From assembly GCF_007677725.1 (NCBI RefSeq), contig NZ_VEDF01000009.1, forward strand, positions 124,001 to 188,000: 64,000 nt of DNA, in the 5' to 3' direction. Below the pieces are notes generated by a model. That model did no database searches. It was not told where the DNA came from and saw nothing but the letters and a program-made list of their open reading frames with translations. Positions 1 to 8,296 of the stretch are shown here, one piece after another. The position numbers and the translations under genes were made by a program. The DNA comes from Pseudomonas sp. URMO17WK12:I11 (GTDB lineage: Bacteria > Pseudomonadota > Gammaproteobacteria > Pseudomonadales > Pseudomonadaceae). Every line of letters starts with the position of its first letter. The stretch's first letter is position 1.

Positions 1-1
1 T

Positions 2-2134
2 ACCGTGCAACTGCGCGAGCAGACCAGCGCTCACGCCCGGCTCAGCCGTTTCCGCATCGACGCCATGGACTGTCCCACCGAGCAAAGCCTGATTCAGGAC
101 AAGCTCGGCAAGCTGGCGGGTATCGAGCAGCTGGAATTCAACCTGATCAATCGCGTGCTTGGCGTGCATCACACCCTGGCCGATACGGGCGATATCGAGC
201 GGGCGATCGCCAGCCTCGGCATGCACGCCGAACCGCTCGACGGCGCCGACGCGGCCTCGACCCCGGCAGCTGCGCCGCCGCGCCGCTGGTGGCCACTGGC
301 GCTGTCGGGTGTGGCCGCCCTCGCCGCCGAGATAGTCCATTTCGCCGCATTAGGCCCTGAATGGCTGGTCGCCCTGCTGGCGTTGCTGGCAATCATCGGC
401 TGCGGTTTGGGCACCTACAAAAAGGGCTGGATCGCCCTGAAAAACCTCAATCTCAACATCAACGCGCTGATGAGCATCGCCGTCACCGGTGCGGTGCTGA
501 TCGGCCAATGGCCCGAGGCGGCCATGGTCATGGTGCTGTTCACCGTGGCCGAGCTGATCGAGGCGCGCTCGCTGGACCGGGCGCGCAATGCCATTGGCGG
601 GCTGATGCGACTGGCGCCGGACATGGCCACCGTGCAGCAGGCCGATGGCACGTGGCAAGAGGTGGCGGTCGGCGCGGTGGCACTGGGTGCCTTGGTGCGG
701 GTGCGCCCGGGCGAACGCATCGGGCTGGATGGCGACGTGGTGCAAGGGCAGTCCAGCGTTGACCAGGCGCCGATCACTGGCGAAAGCTTGCCTGTGGAAA
801 AGAGCATTGGTGACAAGCTGTTCGCCGGCACCATCAACCAGGCCGGCGCGTTGCACTATCGCGTCACTGCCGCCGCCGGTCAGTCGACCCTGGCACGCAT
901 CATCAAGGCAGTCGAAGACGCCCAGGGCGCGCGAGCGCCAACTCAACGCTTCGTCGACCGTTTCTCGCGCATCTATACCCCGGCAGTATTCCTCGTCGCC
1001 CTGGCAGTAGCGGTGCTGCCGCCGCTGTTCATGGCGGGCGCCTGGTTCGACTGGGTCTATCGCGCCTTGGTGCTGCTGGTGGTGGCGTGCCCCTGCGCGC
1101 TGGTGATCTCTACGCCGGTAACCATCGTCAGCGGCCTGGCGGCGGCCGCGCGCAAGGGCATTCTGATCAAGGGCGGTGTGTACCTGGAGGGTGGGCGCAA
1201 ACTGGATTATCTGGCGTTGGACAAGACCGCCACGCTGACCCACGGCAAACCCGTGCAAACCGACATGAAGGTGCTCGATCCGGCGTTCGAGGGGCGTGCC
1301 CAAGCGCTGGCGGCAAGCCTGGCCGAACGCTCCGACCACCCGGTTTCGGGCGCTATTGCCCAGCTGGCCAAGGCGCAGCGCTTGCCGTTGAGTGAGGTGA
1401 GTGACTTTGTCGCCTTGGCCGGCCGTGGCGTGCGTGGCGAAATTGCAGGGCAGACCTACCACCTGGGCAACCACCGCCTGGTGGAAGAGCTAGGTTTGTG
1501 CTCCCCGGCACTCGAAGCGCAGCTCGAGACCTTGGAGCGTCAAGGCAAGTCCGTGGTCCTGCTGCTTGACCAGGGTGGGCCGCTGGCTGTGTTCGCGGTG
1601 GCTGACACGGTCAAGGACAGCAGTCGTCAAGCCATCGCCGAGCTGCACGCGCTGGGGATCAAGACCGTCATGCTGACCGGGGACAATCCGCATACTGCCC
1701 AGGCGATCGCAGAGCAAGTTGGCATTGATCGCGCCGAGGGCAACCTGCTGCCGGCCGACAAGCTGCAACGCATCGAACAGCTCTACGGCGCAGGTCACCG
1801 TGTCGGCATGGTGGGCGATGGCATCAACGATGCGCCCGCTCTGGCCCGCGCTGAGATTGGCTTTGCCATGGCGGCAGCCGGTACCGACACCGCCATCGAG
1901 ACTGCCGATGTGGCACTGATGGATGACGACCTGCGCAAGATTCCGGCCTTCGTCAGGCTGTCGCGGCAAAGCGCAACGATCCTGACGCAGAACATCGTGT
2001 TGGCGCTGGGCATCAAGGCGATTTTCCTGGCAATTACCTTCGCTGGCATGGCTACCATGTGGATGGCTGTGTTCGCCGACATGGGTGTAAGCCTCTTGGT
2101 GGTATTCAACGGCTTGCGTCTTCTGCGCAAATAA
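2..2134 (+). CDS. cadA: Heavy-metal (Cd/Zn/Pb) translocating P1B-type ATPase, N-terminus cut by window edge
   Basis: An inner-membrane pump that uses ATP to export soft divalent metals such as Cd2+, Zn2+ and Pb2+. About 710 residues are visible. The frame is open to the window edge, and the first possible start is a GTG at 5, so the true start probably lies upstream. Counting from that GTG: one heavy-metal-associated domain with MDCPTE near residue 21, then the first membrane segments near 90-160, ITGES in the actuator domain, the transmembrane metal site CPC at 362-364, the phosphorylation motif at 406, SDHP in the nucleotide-binding domain, and GDGINDAP near 604. CPC with an MDCPxE-type HMA domain is typical of the CadA/ZntA branch, not copper pumps. 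The phosphorylation motif reads DKTATLT instead of the usual DKTGTLT. The next gene converges on it. Confidence 0.93.
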   Translation, partial: TVQLREQTSAHARLSRFRIDAMDCPTEQSLIQDKLGKLAGIEQLEFNLINRVLGVHHTLADTGDIERAIASLGMHAEPLDGADAASTPAAAPPRRWWPLALSGVAALAAEIVHFAALGPEWLVALLALLAIIGCGLGTYKKGWIALKNLNLNINALMSIAVTGAVLIGQWPEAAMVMVLFTVAELIEARSLDRARNAIGGLMRLAPDMATVQQADGTWQEVAVGAVALGALVRVRPGERIGLDGDVVQGQSSVDQAPITGESLPVEKSIGDKLFAGTINQAGALHYRVTAAAGQSTLARIIKAVEDAQGARAPTQRFVDRFSRIYTPAVFLVALAVAVLPPLFMAGAWFDWVYRALVLLVVACPCALVISTPVTIVSGLAAAARKGILIKGGVYLEGGRKLDYLALDKTATLTHGKPVQTDMKVLDPAFEGRAQALAASLAERSDHPVSGAIAQLAKAQRLPLSEVSDFVALAGRGVRGEIAGQTYHLGNHRLVEELGLCSPALEAQLETLERQGKSVVLLLDQGGPLAVFAVADTVKDSSRQAIAELHALGIKTVMLTGDNPHTAQAIAEQVGIDRAEGNLLPADKLQRIEQLYGAGHRVGMVGDGINDAPALARAEIGFAMAAAGTDTAIETADVALMDDDLRKIPAFVRLSRQSATILTQNIVLALGIKAIFLAITFAGMATMWMAVFADMGVSLLVVFNGLRLLRK

Positions 2135-2157
2135 GGCCACCCCCGGCGGTTGCTGGA

Positions 2158-3528
2158 TCAGATCTGTGCAACCAGCGCCTCGAGCTGCGCTTGGCGCTCA
2201 GCCTGATTGAGCTTCGCCCCTGGGTTGAGCGTGGACCACTGTGGATGTGCACGCGCCTTGTGCAGGGCTTCCGGTAGCTTGCCCTCGCGCCAGGCCTTTT
2301 CGTCCAGCGCGTCCAGGCGGATGCGTTCCTGGGCCGCATGCCCGCGGTTGTCCAGTGCCGCCATCAGCCGTTGCTGGCGCAGTGCCAGCAGGCGCAACAC
2401 CGGATCGTCTACGGTCAGCTCACGCTGACCTTTGAATTTGCCCATCAGCCGCGAACCATAGTTGCGCGCGGTCTGCAGTGCCCCACCGGCAATCGCCCCG
2501 GCCAAGGCGGCTGCGCCCATTGTCAGTCCACCGACCAGCAGATCGACACTGGCGCCTGCCGCGGCGCCTGCCGCCACCCCGCTGCCCAGCCGCACGCCCA
2601 GCAACTTCAGGGTTTCAGGGTTGAACAGATCATCGCCCCAGCGGCCGTCCAACAGCGGTAGCTCATCGGCATTGGCATCTTCACGGCGGAACGCATACAG
2701 CTTGAGCAAAGCTTCGACACAGCGCTGCTCGCGCTGGCGTATTTGCTGGCGCAGCGCTTCGATGGCCGCTGCCTGCGCCGCTGGCTCGGTTGCCACACTA
2801 CGGCGGCAAGCGGCGCAGTCGAGCAGCAATTCGGCTATCAGGCGCTTGCCGCTGTGCTGGCGCGCCAGGCGCTGCGCTTGCTGATCGTCGATCAACCGCT
2901 GCAGAGCGGGGCGTGCATCCTCCAACAGCAGCGCGAGGCTTTCATACAGGCGTCGCTCACCATCTTCGGGAGGGGCCACGCTGTCGAACCGCACCAGGGC
3001 GTGCAGGCCAAGCCGAGCAAGGGCTTCACGCCACTGCGGCTCGCGGTGCTGGTCGCTGGCGACGAAGTTGAGCACCGGCAGCAAGGGTTTACCGCAGCTG
3101 GCCAGCACTTCCAACTCGTCACGGTATTTGGCCAGCACCGGCTCGCGGGCATCGATGACGTACAGGCCGGCGTCGCTGGCAAGCAGCTGGCGCAGCACCT
3201 TGGCTTCCTGCTCGAGGCGCTGGCGAGCCTCGCTGCCCTGCAGGAAACGCTCGAGGCGCGCTGGCCCGTCCAGGCGTTCGCCAGGGCGCTCGAGGCGCTC
3301 GAGATGATCGAGCAAGGCGATGGCGTCTTCCAGACCGGGCGTGTCGTACAGTTCGAGCAACGCTTGGCCGTCGACCGATAGCCGTGCCCCTTCGACGTGA
3401 CGGGTGGTGCTGGGGCGGTGCGATACCTCGCCAAAGCCGACATCGCGCGTCAGCGTGCGCAGCAGTGAAGTCTTGCCGACGTTGGTGTGGCCAACCACGG
3501 CCAGTTTCAGCGGCTCAGTCATGGCCAT
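2158..3528 (-). CDS. Era-like GTPase with C-terminal DUF3482 region
   Basis: A 456-residue TRAFAC-class GTPase of unknown role. The N-terminal G domain has the P-loop GHTNVGKTS at residues 13-21, a switch region with paired Thr near 41-42, and DTPG at 62-65. The usual NKxD specificity motif is not evident; NFVASD sits near the expected place. The C-terminal half matches DUF3482: charged helices followed by a Gly/Ala-rich stretch near residues 305-345 (GVAAGAAAGAS, GAAALAGAIAGG). That stretch looks like a glycine zipper that could insert into or lie on a membrane. The start overlaps the end of the upstream DUF2868 gene by 14 bp; a second ATG at 3522 is also possible. The two genes form an operon and probably work together at the membrane. 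Domain assignment is from recognised family features; the function is unknown. Confidence 0.88.
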   Translation of the reverse strand: MAMTEPLKLAVVGHTNVGKTSLLRTLTRDVGFGEVSHRPSTTRHVEGARLSVDGQALLELYDTPGLEDAIALLDHLERLERPGERLDGPARLERFLQGSEARQRLEQEAKVLRQLLASDAGLYVIDAREPVLAKYRDELEVLASCGKPLLPVLNFVASDQHREPQWREALARLGLHALVRFDSVAPPEDGERRLYESLALLLEDARPALQRLIDDQQAQRLARQHSGKRLIAELLLDCAACRRSVATEPAAQAAAIEALRQQIRQREQRCVEALLKLYAFRREDANADELPLLDGRWGDDLFNPETLKLLGVRLGSGVAAGAAAGASVDLLVGGLTMGAAALAGAIAGGALQTARNYGSRLMGKFKGQRELTVDDPVLRLLALRQQRLMAALDNRGHAAQERIRLDALDEKAWREGKLPEALHKARAHPQWSTLNPGAKLNQAERQAQLEALVAQI

Positions 3529-4894
3529 GCTCCAACCAGTTCAGAGGCAGGGTATCGACGTGGACCAGACCCAGGCGATCAAGTGCCGCATGCCAGTCCC
3601 CTAGGCGCTCGGCATCCAGGGTCTGGCCCGTATCTGCCTGGAGCAGCCAGATGCGGGTGGCGCCGGCATTGCGTGAAAGCTCCGCAAGCAGCGCCAGGCT
3701 GCCACGGTCAGGCGAGCGCTGCGGGTCGCAGGCGATGGCCAGGCGGGCGGGGGCGAAGCGGCTGAGCTGCTCGAGCAATTTGTTGCGAGATTCGCGGCTA
3801 TCGAGGATCCCGGCATCGGCCACCCCTGCAGGCAAAGCAGGAGGCCAAGGGCGCTGGTCATCCAGTTCCAGGCCTACCAACAGCGCGCCGCTGCTGCTGG
3901 GTGCGTGCTGATCAGCGCAAAAGTGCGGCAGCGCATCGGGAGCGGCGTCGTGCACGCCAATCCGTTCGCTGCGGGGCATCAAGGCATCGCGTAGTTGCGC
4001 ATAACCCGGCAGGCTGAGGTCCAGGCTCAGGCGCGCCCGACCCTGGCGCCAGCGCCACAGGCACAGTGCCGCCAGCAGCAGGCGCGGCAGTACGCCATAC
4101 ACCAGCACTATGCCCAGCAACCAACTGGCCCAGGCTTGCCGAGCGCTATCCACAGCCGTCAGCGTGTCGCCGCTGGCGCGGATCATTGCCTCGTCAGGCA
4201 CGGCGAAACCCAGCAGCGCAGGCAGTGCGCCCAGCCCTTGGGTGAGGGTGATGAACGGCTCGGCGGCGAGCAGGGTCGTCTCCCACACAAAGCCGTAACG
4301 GCGCGTAGCCAGCAAGGCCACTAGCATTGCCAGCGCCGCGGCCATCGCCAGCAGCCACAGGCTGTGCACCAGCAGGCCGAGCAGCCAGCGGCTCAGGCGC
4401 TCGCGCTGCAACAGCACCAGCAGGGCAGGCGCCAGATGCGCGGCCTTGGCATCGCGGGCCAGACGCTCGCTCAACCACAACCACAGGCGCCCGAGGATGG
4501 CGCCGTGCTCGCCACTCAGGGCAAACCCGACGGCCCAGCCGAGCAGCATCAGCAGGTTCAGCCCCAACAAACTGCCCAACGCCCAGAACACATTGACCGG
4601 GCGCAGGCCATCGCCCAGGGCGGCGAACGCAAGCCCCGCGCCGCTGCCAAGGGCCAGCAGCAACAACACCAGCAATGCCAGCCGAGCGCCTTGCTGCCAA
4701 TGGCGCAGGGCACCAGTGGTGCCGTCGCGTTCGGCAAGAAACAGTGCGCGCGTCTGAATCCGCGCGGCCAGGTCGCCGCCGTGCTGGCGGGCGTGGCGGT
4801 TGGCCTCCTGATCGTCGAGCAGGCCCGCGTGTTCTTCGCGCAGGCGTATCGCTTCGGTGAGCCAGCGCTTGTCCAGTGCAGTCAGTGCAGTCAC
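3515..4894 (-). CDS. DUF2868 polytopic membrane protein
   Basis: A 459-residue protein with GTG start; GGAAG lies 5 bases upstream, which supports this start. It has a charged N-terminal region of about 75 residues (RLREEHAGLLDDQEANRHARQ segment), then several hydrophobic segments: roughly residues 70-90, 100-125, 165-195 and 255-285. A soluble C-terminal domain of about 165 residues follows, with no motif I recognise as catalytic. It belongs to the DUF2868 family and overlaps the downstream GTPase gene by 14 bp. Pairing of a DUF2868 membrane protein with a DUF3482 GTPase is a recurrent arrangement in proteobacteria as I know it. I infer that this protein is the membrane anchor or effector of the GTPase. 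Substrate and process are unknown. Confidence 0.85.
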   Translation of the reverse strand: MTALTALDKRWLTEAIRLREEHAGLLDDQEANRHARQHGGDLAARIQTRALFLAERDGTTGALRHWQQGARLALLVLLLLALGSGAGLAFAALGDGLRPVNVFWALGSLLGLNLLMLLGWAVGFALSGEHGAILGRLWLWLSERLARDAKAAHLAPALLVLLQRERLSRWLLGLLVHSLWLLAMAAALAMLVALLATRRYGFVWETTLLAAEPFITLTQGLGALPALLGFAVPDEAMIRASGDTLTAVDSARQAWASWLLGIVLVYGVLPRLLLAALCLWRWRQGRARLSLDLSLPGYAQLRDALMPRSERIGVHDAAPDALPHFCADQHAPSSSGALLVGLELDDQRPWPPALPAGVADAGILDSRESRNKLLEQLSRFAPARLAIACDPQRSPDRGSLALLAELSRNAGATRIWLLQADTGQTLDAERLGDWHAALDRLGLVHVDTLPLNWLEHGHD

Positions 4895-4944
4895 AGGGTC
4901 TTCCAGTACGTGGTTCAGTGCAGAAGCATAACCCAGACGCCCGG

Positions 4945-4961
4945 TGCTATCCTCGCGGCTA
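4945..4961 (+). promoter_or_regulatory. Extended -10 promoter placing folA transcript start at its ATG
   Basis: TG at 4945-4946, one base, then TATCCT at 4948-4953 forms an extended -10 element. Seven bases separate its end from the folA ATG at 4961, the normal distance to a transcription start. No Shine-Dalgarno sequence precedes that ATG. Together this suggests a leaderless folA mRNA; it is a sequence inference only. Confidence 0.45.
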
Positions 4962-5476
4962 TGAATACATCACTTCCCCTCAGCCTGATCGCGGCTCACG
5001 CCGAGAACCGCGTGATCGGCATCGACAATTCCATGCCCTGGCACTTGCCTGGGGACTTCAAGTACTTCAAGGCCACCACCTTGGGCAAGCCGATCATCAT
5101 GGGGCGCAAGACCTGGGATTCGCTTGGCCGACCCCTGCCCGGACGGTTGAACCTGGTCGTCAGCCGCCAGCCGGGTCTGCAGCTGGCAGGTGCCGAGGTG
5201 TTCGCGTCCTTGGAAGCTGCCGTGGCGCGGGCCGAGCAGTGGGCGTTGGAGCAGGGCGTCGGCGAGCTGATGCTGATCGGTGGGGCGCAGCTCTATGGGC
5301 AAGCGCTGCAGAAGGGGCTGGTCAGCCGGATGTACCTGACCCGGGTGGAGTCATCACCGCCAGGCGATGCCTGGTTTCCCGAGTTCGACAAAGGCCAGTG
5401 GACCTTGAGCGCGAGCCAGGCACAAGCGGAAGAGGGCAAGCCTGTCTACCATTTCGAGGTGTGGGACAAGCGCTGA
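4961..5476 (+). CDS. folA: Dihydrofolate reductase
   Basis: Reduces dihydrofolate to tetrahydrofolate with NADPH, supplying one-carbon carriers for thymidylate, purine and methionine synthesis. The 171-residue product is normal length for a chromosomal type I DHFR. Visible signatures: an N-terminal SLIAAH strand, the Met20-loop equivalent with NSMPWHLP, and the catalytic acid Asp32 in PGDFKYFK. GRKTWDSLGRPLPGR forms the NADPH-binding region, and LMLIGGAQLY the Gly-Gly motif. The ATG at 4961 aligns with other DHFR N-termini, although longer in-frame extensions exist upstream. The gene diverges from the DUF2868/GTPase pair, leaving 66 bp for both promoters, and is followed by a hairpin shared with convergent tcyP. 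Confidence 0.96.
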   Translation: MNTSLPLSLIAAHAENRVIGIDNSMPWHLPGDFKYFKATTLGKPIIMGRKTWDSLGRPLPGRLNLVVSRQPGLQLAGAEVFASLEAAVARAEQWALEQGVGELMLIGGAQLYGQALQKGLVSRMYLTRVESSPPGDAWFPEFDKGQWTLSASQAQAEEGKPVYHFEVWDKR

Positions 5477-5480
5477 GTGA

Positions 5481-5511
5481 AAGGGGCTGCAAGTTACCTA
5501 GCAGCCCCTTT
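5481..5511. terminator. Bidirectional hairpin between folA and tcyP
   Basis: A perfect 10-bp inverted repeat (arms 5481-5490 and 5501-5510, AAGGGGCTGC and its complement, 10-base loop) lies between two convergent genes. The A/T flanks are short, so termination is likely but the U-tract is weak. Confidence 0.6.
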
Positions 5512-5515
5512 GCCG

Positions 5516-6907
5516 TCAGGTACGGCTCAGCTCGGCATGCTCGTCTTCGGCCATGACCTGCTTGTCGGTTTCCTTGAGCAACTGGCTGGTGACCACGCCT
5601 GCGGTCATCGAGCCATTGACGTTCAACGCGGTGCGGCCCATGTCGATCAGCGGCTCCACGGAAATCAGCAGCGCCACCAGTTCCACCGGCAGACCCATGG
5701 CCGGTAGCACGATCAGCGCGGCGAAGGTCGCACCCCCACCCACGCCGGCAACACCTGCCGAACTCAGCGTGACGATCGCAACCAAGGTGGCGATCCACAG
5801 CGGGTCGAAGGTATCGATGCCCACCGCTGGCGCGACCATCACCGCCAACATGGCCGGATAAAGGCCGGCGCAGCCATTCTGGCCGATGGTAGTGCCGAAG
5901 GATGCGCTGAAACTGGCGATCGACTGGGGTACGCCCAGGCGCCGGGTTTGCGCCTCGATGTTCAGCGGGATGCTGGCCGCGCTCGACCGGCTGGTGAAGG
6001 CAAACGTAAGCACCGGCCAGACCTTGCGCAGAAAGCGCAGCGGATTCACGCCGGTACCGGCCAGGATCAAGCCGTGCACAACGAACATCAACGCCAGGCC
6101 CAGATATGACACCAGCACGAAGCTGCCGAGCTTGAGAATGTCCTGCAGGTTCGAGCTGGCCACGACCTTGGCCATCAACGCCAGAACGCCATAGGGCGTG
6201 AGCTTCATCACCACCCGCACCAGGCGCATGACCCAGGCTTGCAAGGTGTCGATGGCCGACAGCGCGCGCGCGCCCTTGTCGGCGTCGTCTTTGATCAACT
6301 GCAACGCGGCGAGGCCGACGAAGACGGCGAAGATCACCACGCTGATGATCGAGGTCGGCTTGGCTTTGGCAAGGTCGCCAACCGGGTTGCTCGGGATGAA
6401 CGAGAGCAGCAACTGCGGGACATTGAGGTCGGCGACCTTGCCCGCGTAATCACTGTGGATCACCTGCATGCGTGCGCTTTCCTGAGCGCCCGCCACCAGG
6501 CCCTCGGCGCTCAGGCCGAACAGGTTGGTGAGGAGGATGCCGATCAGTGCGGCGATGGCGGTGGTGAGCAGCAACGTGCCGATGCTCAGGACGCTGATCC
6601 GGCCCAGCGACGAGGCATTGTGCAAGCGCGCCACGGCGCTGAGGATAGAGGCGAAGATCAGCGGCATGACGATCATCTGCAACAGACCAACGTAGCCGTT
6701 GCCGACCAGGTCGAGCCAGCCGATGGTGGCCTTGAGCACCGGATGGCCGGCGCCATAGACGCTGTGCAGGGCCAGACCGAAGGCCACGCCCAGGGCCAGC
6801 CCCAACAGGACCTTCTTGGCCAGGCTCCAGTCGGTGTGGCGGGTTCGCGCCAGGCCCAGCAGCAGGACCAGAAATGCCAACAGGTTGAGAGACAACGGCA
6901 GATTCAT
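5516..6907 (-). CDS. tcyP: L-cystine / dicarboxylate-type cation symporter (DAACS family)
   Basis: A 463-residue inner-membrane secondary transporter of the glutamate/dicarboxylate:cation symporter family. It most resembles the TcyP (YdjN) cystine branch. Hydrophobic helices are spread over the whole length. The family re-entrant loop region is visible as FTSRSSAASIPLN, followed by GTTIGQNGCAGLYPAM and the C-terminal half with VGGGATFAALIVLPAMG. The start at 6907 was chosen over a start 10 codons upstream because GGAG lies a few bases before it and MNLPLSLNLLAFLVLL is a typical first helix. An AT-rich upstream region holds an inverted repeat resembling a CysB activator site, which fits cystine uptake under sulfur limitation. 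Substrate choice within the family is inference. Confidence 0.85.
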   Translation of the reverse strand: MNLPLSLNLLAFLVLLLGLARTRHTDWSLAKKVLLGLALGVAFGLALHSVYGAGHPVLKATIGWLDLVGNGYVGLLQMIVMPLIFASILSAVARLHNASSLGRISVLSIGTLLLTTAIAALIGILLTNLFGLSAEGLVAGAQESARMQVIHSDYAGKVADLNVPQLLLSFIPSNPVGDLAKAKPTSIISVVIFAVFVGLAALQLIKDDADKGARALSAIDTLQAWVMRLVRVVMKLTPYGVLALMAKVVASSNLQDILKLGSFVLVSYLGLALMFVVHGLILAGTGVNPLRFLRKVWPVLTFAFTSRSSAASIPLNIEAQTRRLGVPQSIASFSASFGTTIGQNGCAGLYPAMLAVMVAPAVGIDTFDPLWIATLVAIVTLSSAGVAGVGGGATFAALIVLPAMGLPVELVALLISVEPLIDMGRTALNVNGSMTAGVVTSQLLKETDKQVMAEDEHAELSRT

Positions 6908-7002
6908 TGAAGCTCCAGGTAAAAGCAGAAGAGGCATCGCCTCTGTGAGCGATTGCGAACGGAAATGCTAACAGCCTGAAAACAAACGAATTTATATCTA
7001 AA

Positions 7003-7032
7003 GGTTATTTGCTTAGTCGCTTATGGAATAAC
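7003..7032 (-). promoter_or_regulatory. Candidate CysB-type activator site upstream of tcyP
   Basis: GTTATT (7004-7009) and AATAAC (7027-7032) form a perfect inverted repeat with a 17-base spacer, inside an AT-rich island (about 6975-7060) in an otherwise GC-rich region. TTATT/AATAA arms at this spacing resemble CysB sites. It lies about 95-125 bp before the tcyP start. Confidence 0.4.
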
Positions 7033-7148
7033 AGGTTGTCGGTTTTGGCAATGAACACGTCGTTTACAACTGTTTCCACGTCGTTGTGAGCGACCGCAAG
7101 CGGCCAAAGTTGCACTAGCGTTGATGGGTCAACCCAGGAGAATCGAAC

Positions 7149-8204
7149 ATGAACGTCAGGCGCAATGCTGTCGCGCTGGGGCTGTCGCTGTTGTTTACGA
7201 GCACAAGCTTCGCCACCGAACTCAAGCACTGGCCTGCCGATGCGGCCAGGCAGCTCGATGCCATGATTGCCGCCAATGCGCACAAGGGTAACTACGCGGT
7301 GTTCGACATGGACAACACCAGCTATCGCTACGATCTTGAAGAGGCGCTGCTGCCGTTCATGGAGAACGAAGGCTTGCTTACCCGCGACAAGCTCGATCCC
7401 TCGCTCAAGCTGATCCCTTTCAAGGACACCGCCGAGCACAAGGAAAGCCTGTTCAGCTATTACTACCGCCTGTGCGAAATCGACGACATGGTCTGCTACC
7501 CCTGGGTAGCGCAGGTGTTCGCAGGCTTCACCCTCAAGGAACTGAAGGTTCAGGTCGATGCCTTGATGGCCAGCAGCAAACCCATTCCCAGCACCTACTT
7601 CGAGGGCGATCAAGTCAAGGCCATCGAGGTGCAACCGCCGAAGGTCTTCACTGGCCAGGCCGAGTTGTACAACAAGCTGATGGAGAACGGCATCGAGGTC
7701 TACGTGATTTCGGCAGCATCCGAAGAACTGGTACGCATGGTCGCTTCCGATCCCAAGTACGGTTACAACGTCAAGCCGCAGAACGTGATTGGCGTCAGCC
7801 TGCTGCTCAAGGACCGCGCCAGCGGGCAACTCACCACCGCGCGCAAGCAGATCGCCGCCGGACAGTACGATGCCCAGGCCAACCAAGACCTGGAGCTGAC
7901 GCCCTATTTATGGACCCCGGCAACCTGGATGGCCGGCAAGCAGGCGGCGATTCTCACCTATATCGACGAATGGAAAAAACCGCTGCTGGTGGGGGGCGAT
8001 ACCCCAACCAGTGATGGCTACATGCAGTTTCACGGCGTGGACGTGAACAAGGGCGGCATCCACCTGTGGATAAACCGCAAGGCCAAGTACATGGATCAGC
8101 TGAACGGCATGATCGCCAAGAACGCAGCGGCCCAGTCCAGGGCAGGGTTGCCGGTGACGGCAGACAAGAACTGGGTGATCGTGACGCCCGAGCAGATTCA
8201 GTAG
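7149..8204 (+). CDS. pchP: Periplasmic phosphorylcholine phosphatase, HAD superfamily
   Basis: Hydrolyses phosphorylcholine to choline and phosphate in the periplasm, a step that lets pseudomonads use host or environmental phosphatidylcholine. The protein has 351 residues. A signal peptide covers residues 1-22 (ending TSTSFA). HAD motif I is D53-M-D55-N-T57; with a 22-residue signal peptide this becomes Asp31 of the mature protein, matching the numbering known for P. aeruginosa PchP. Motif II is the Ser in YVISAASEEL, and motif III/IV is the Lys near residue 264-280 with GGDTPTSDG. AGGAG stands 9 bases before the ATG. It is a stand-alone gene here: no choline transporter or betaine genes are adjacent. 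Confidence 0.9.
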   Translation: MNVRRNAVALGLSLLFTSTSFATELKHWPADAARQLDAMIAANAHKGNYAVFDMDNTSYRYDLEEALLPFMENEGLLTRDKLDPSLKLIPFKDTAEHKESLFSYYYRLCEIDDMVCYPWVAQVFAGFTLKELKVQVDALMASSKPIPSTYFEGDQVKAIEVQPPKVFTGQAELYNKLMENGIEVYVISAASEELVRMVASDPKYGYNVKPQNVIGVSLLLKDRASGQLTTARKQIAAGQYDAQANQDLELTPYLWTPATWMAGKQAAILTYIDEWKKPLLVGGDTPTSDGYMQFHGVDVNKGGIHLWINRKAKYMDQLNGMIAKNAAAQSRAGLPVTADKNWVIVTPEQIQ

Positions 8205-8244
8205 GCCGCAGGTCTGTGCCGCTCGGCATGAATGTGACAGGCAT

Positions 8245-8276
8245 AAAAAAACCGGCGCTCAAGGCGCCGGTTCTGT
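8245..8276. terminator. Bidirectional terminator between pchP and ilvD
   Basis: Arms ACCGGCGC (8251-8258) and GCGCCGGT (8264-8271) with loop TCAAG. A run of A precedes it, giving a U-tract for ilvD on the minus strand; a weaker T-rich tail follows on the plus strand. Confidence 0.8.
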
Positions 8277-8296
8277 TCAACACGCCCAAGAAAGCC

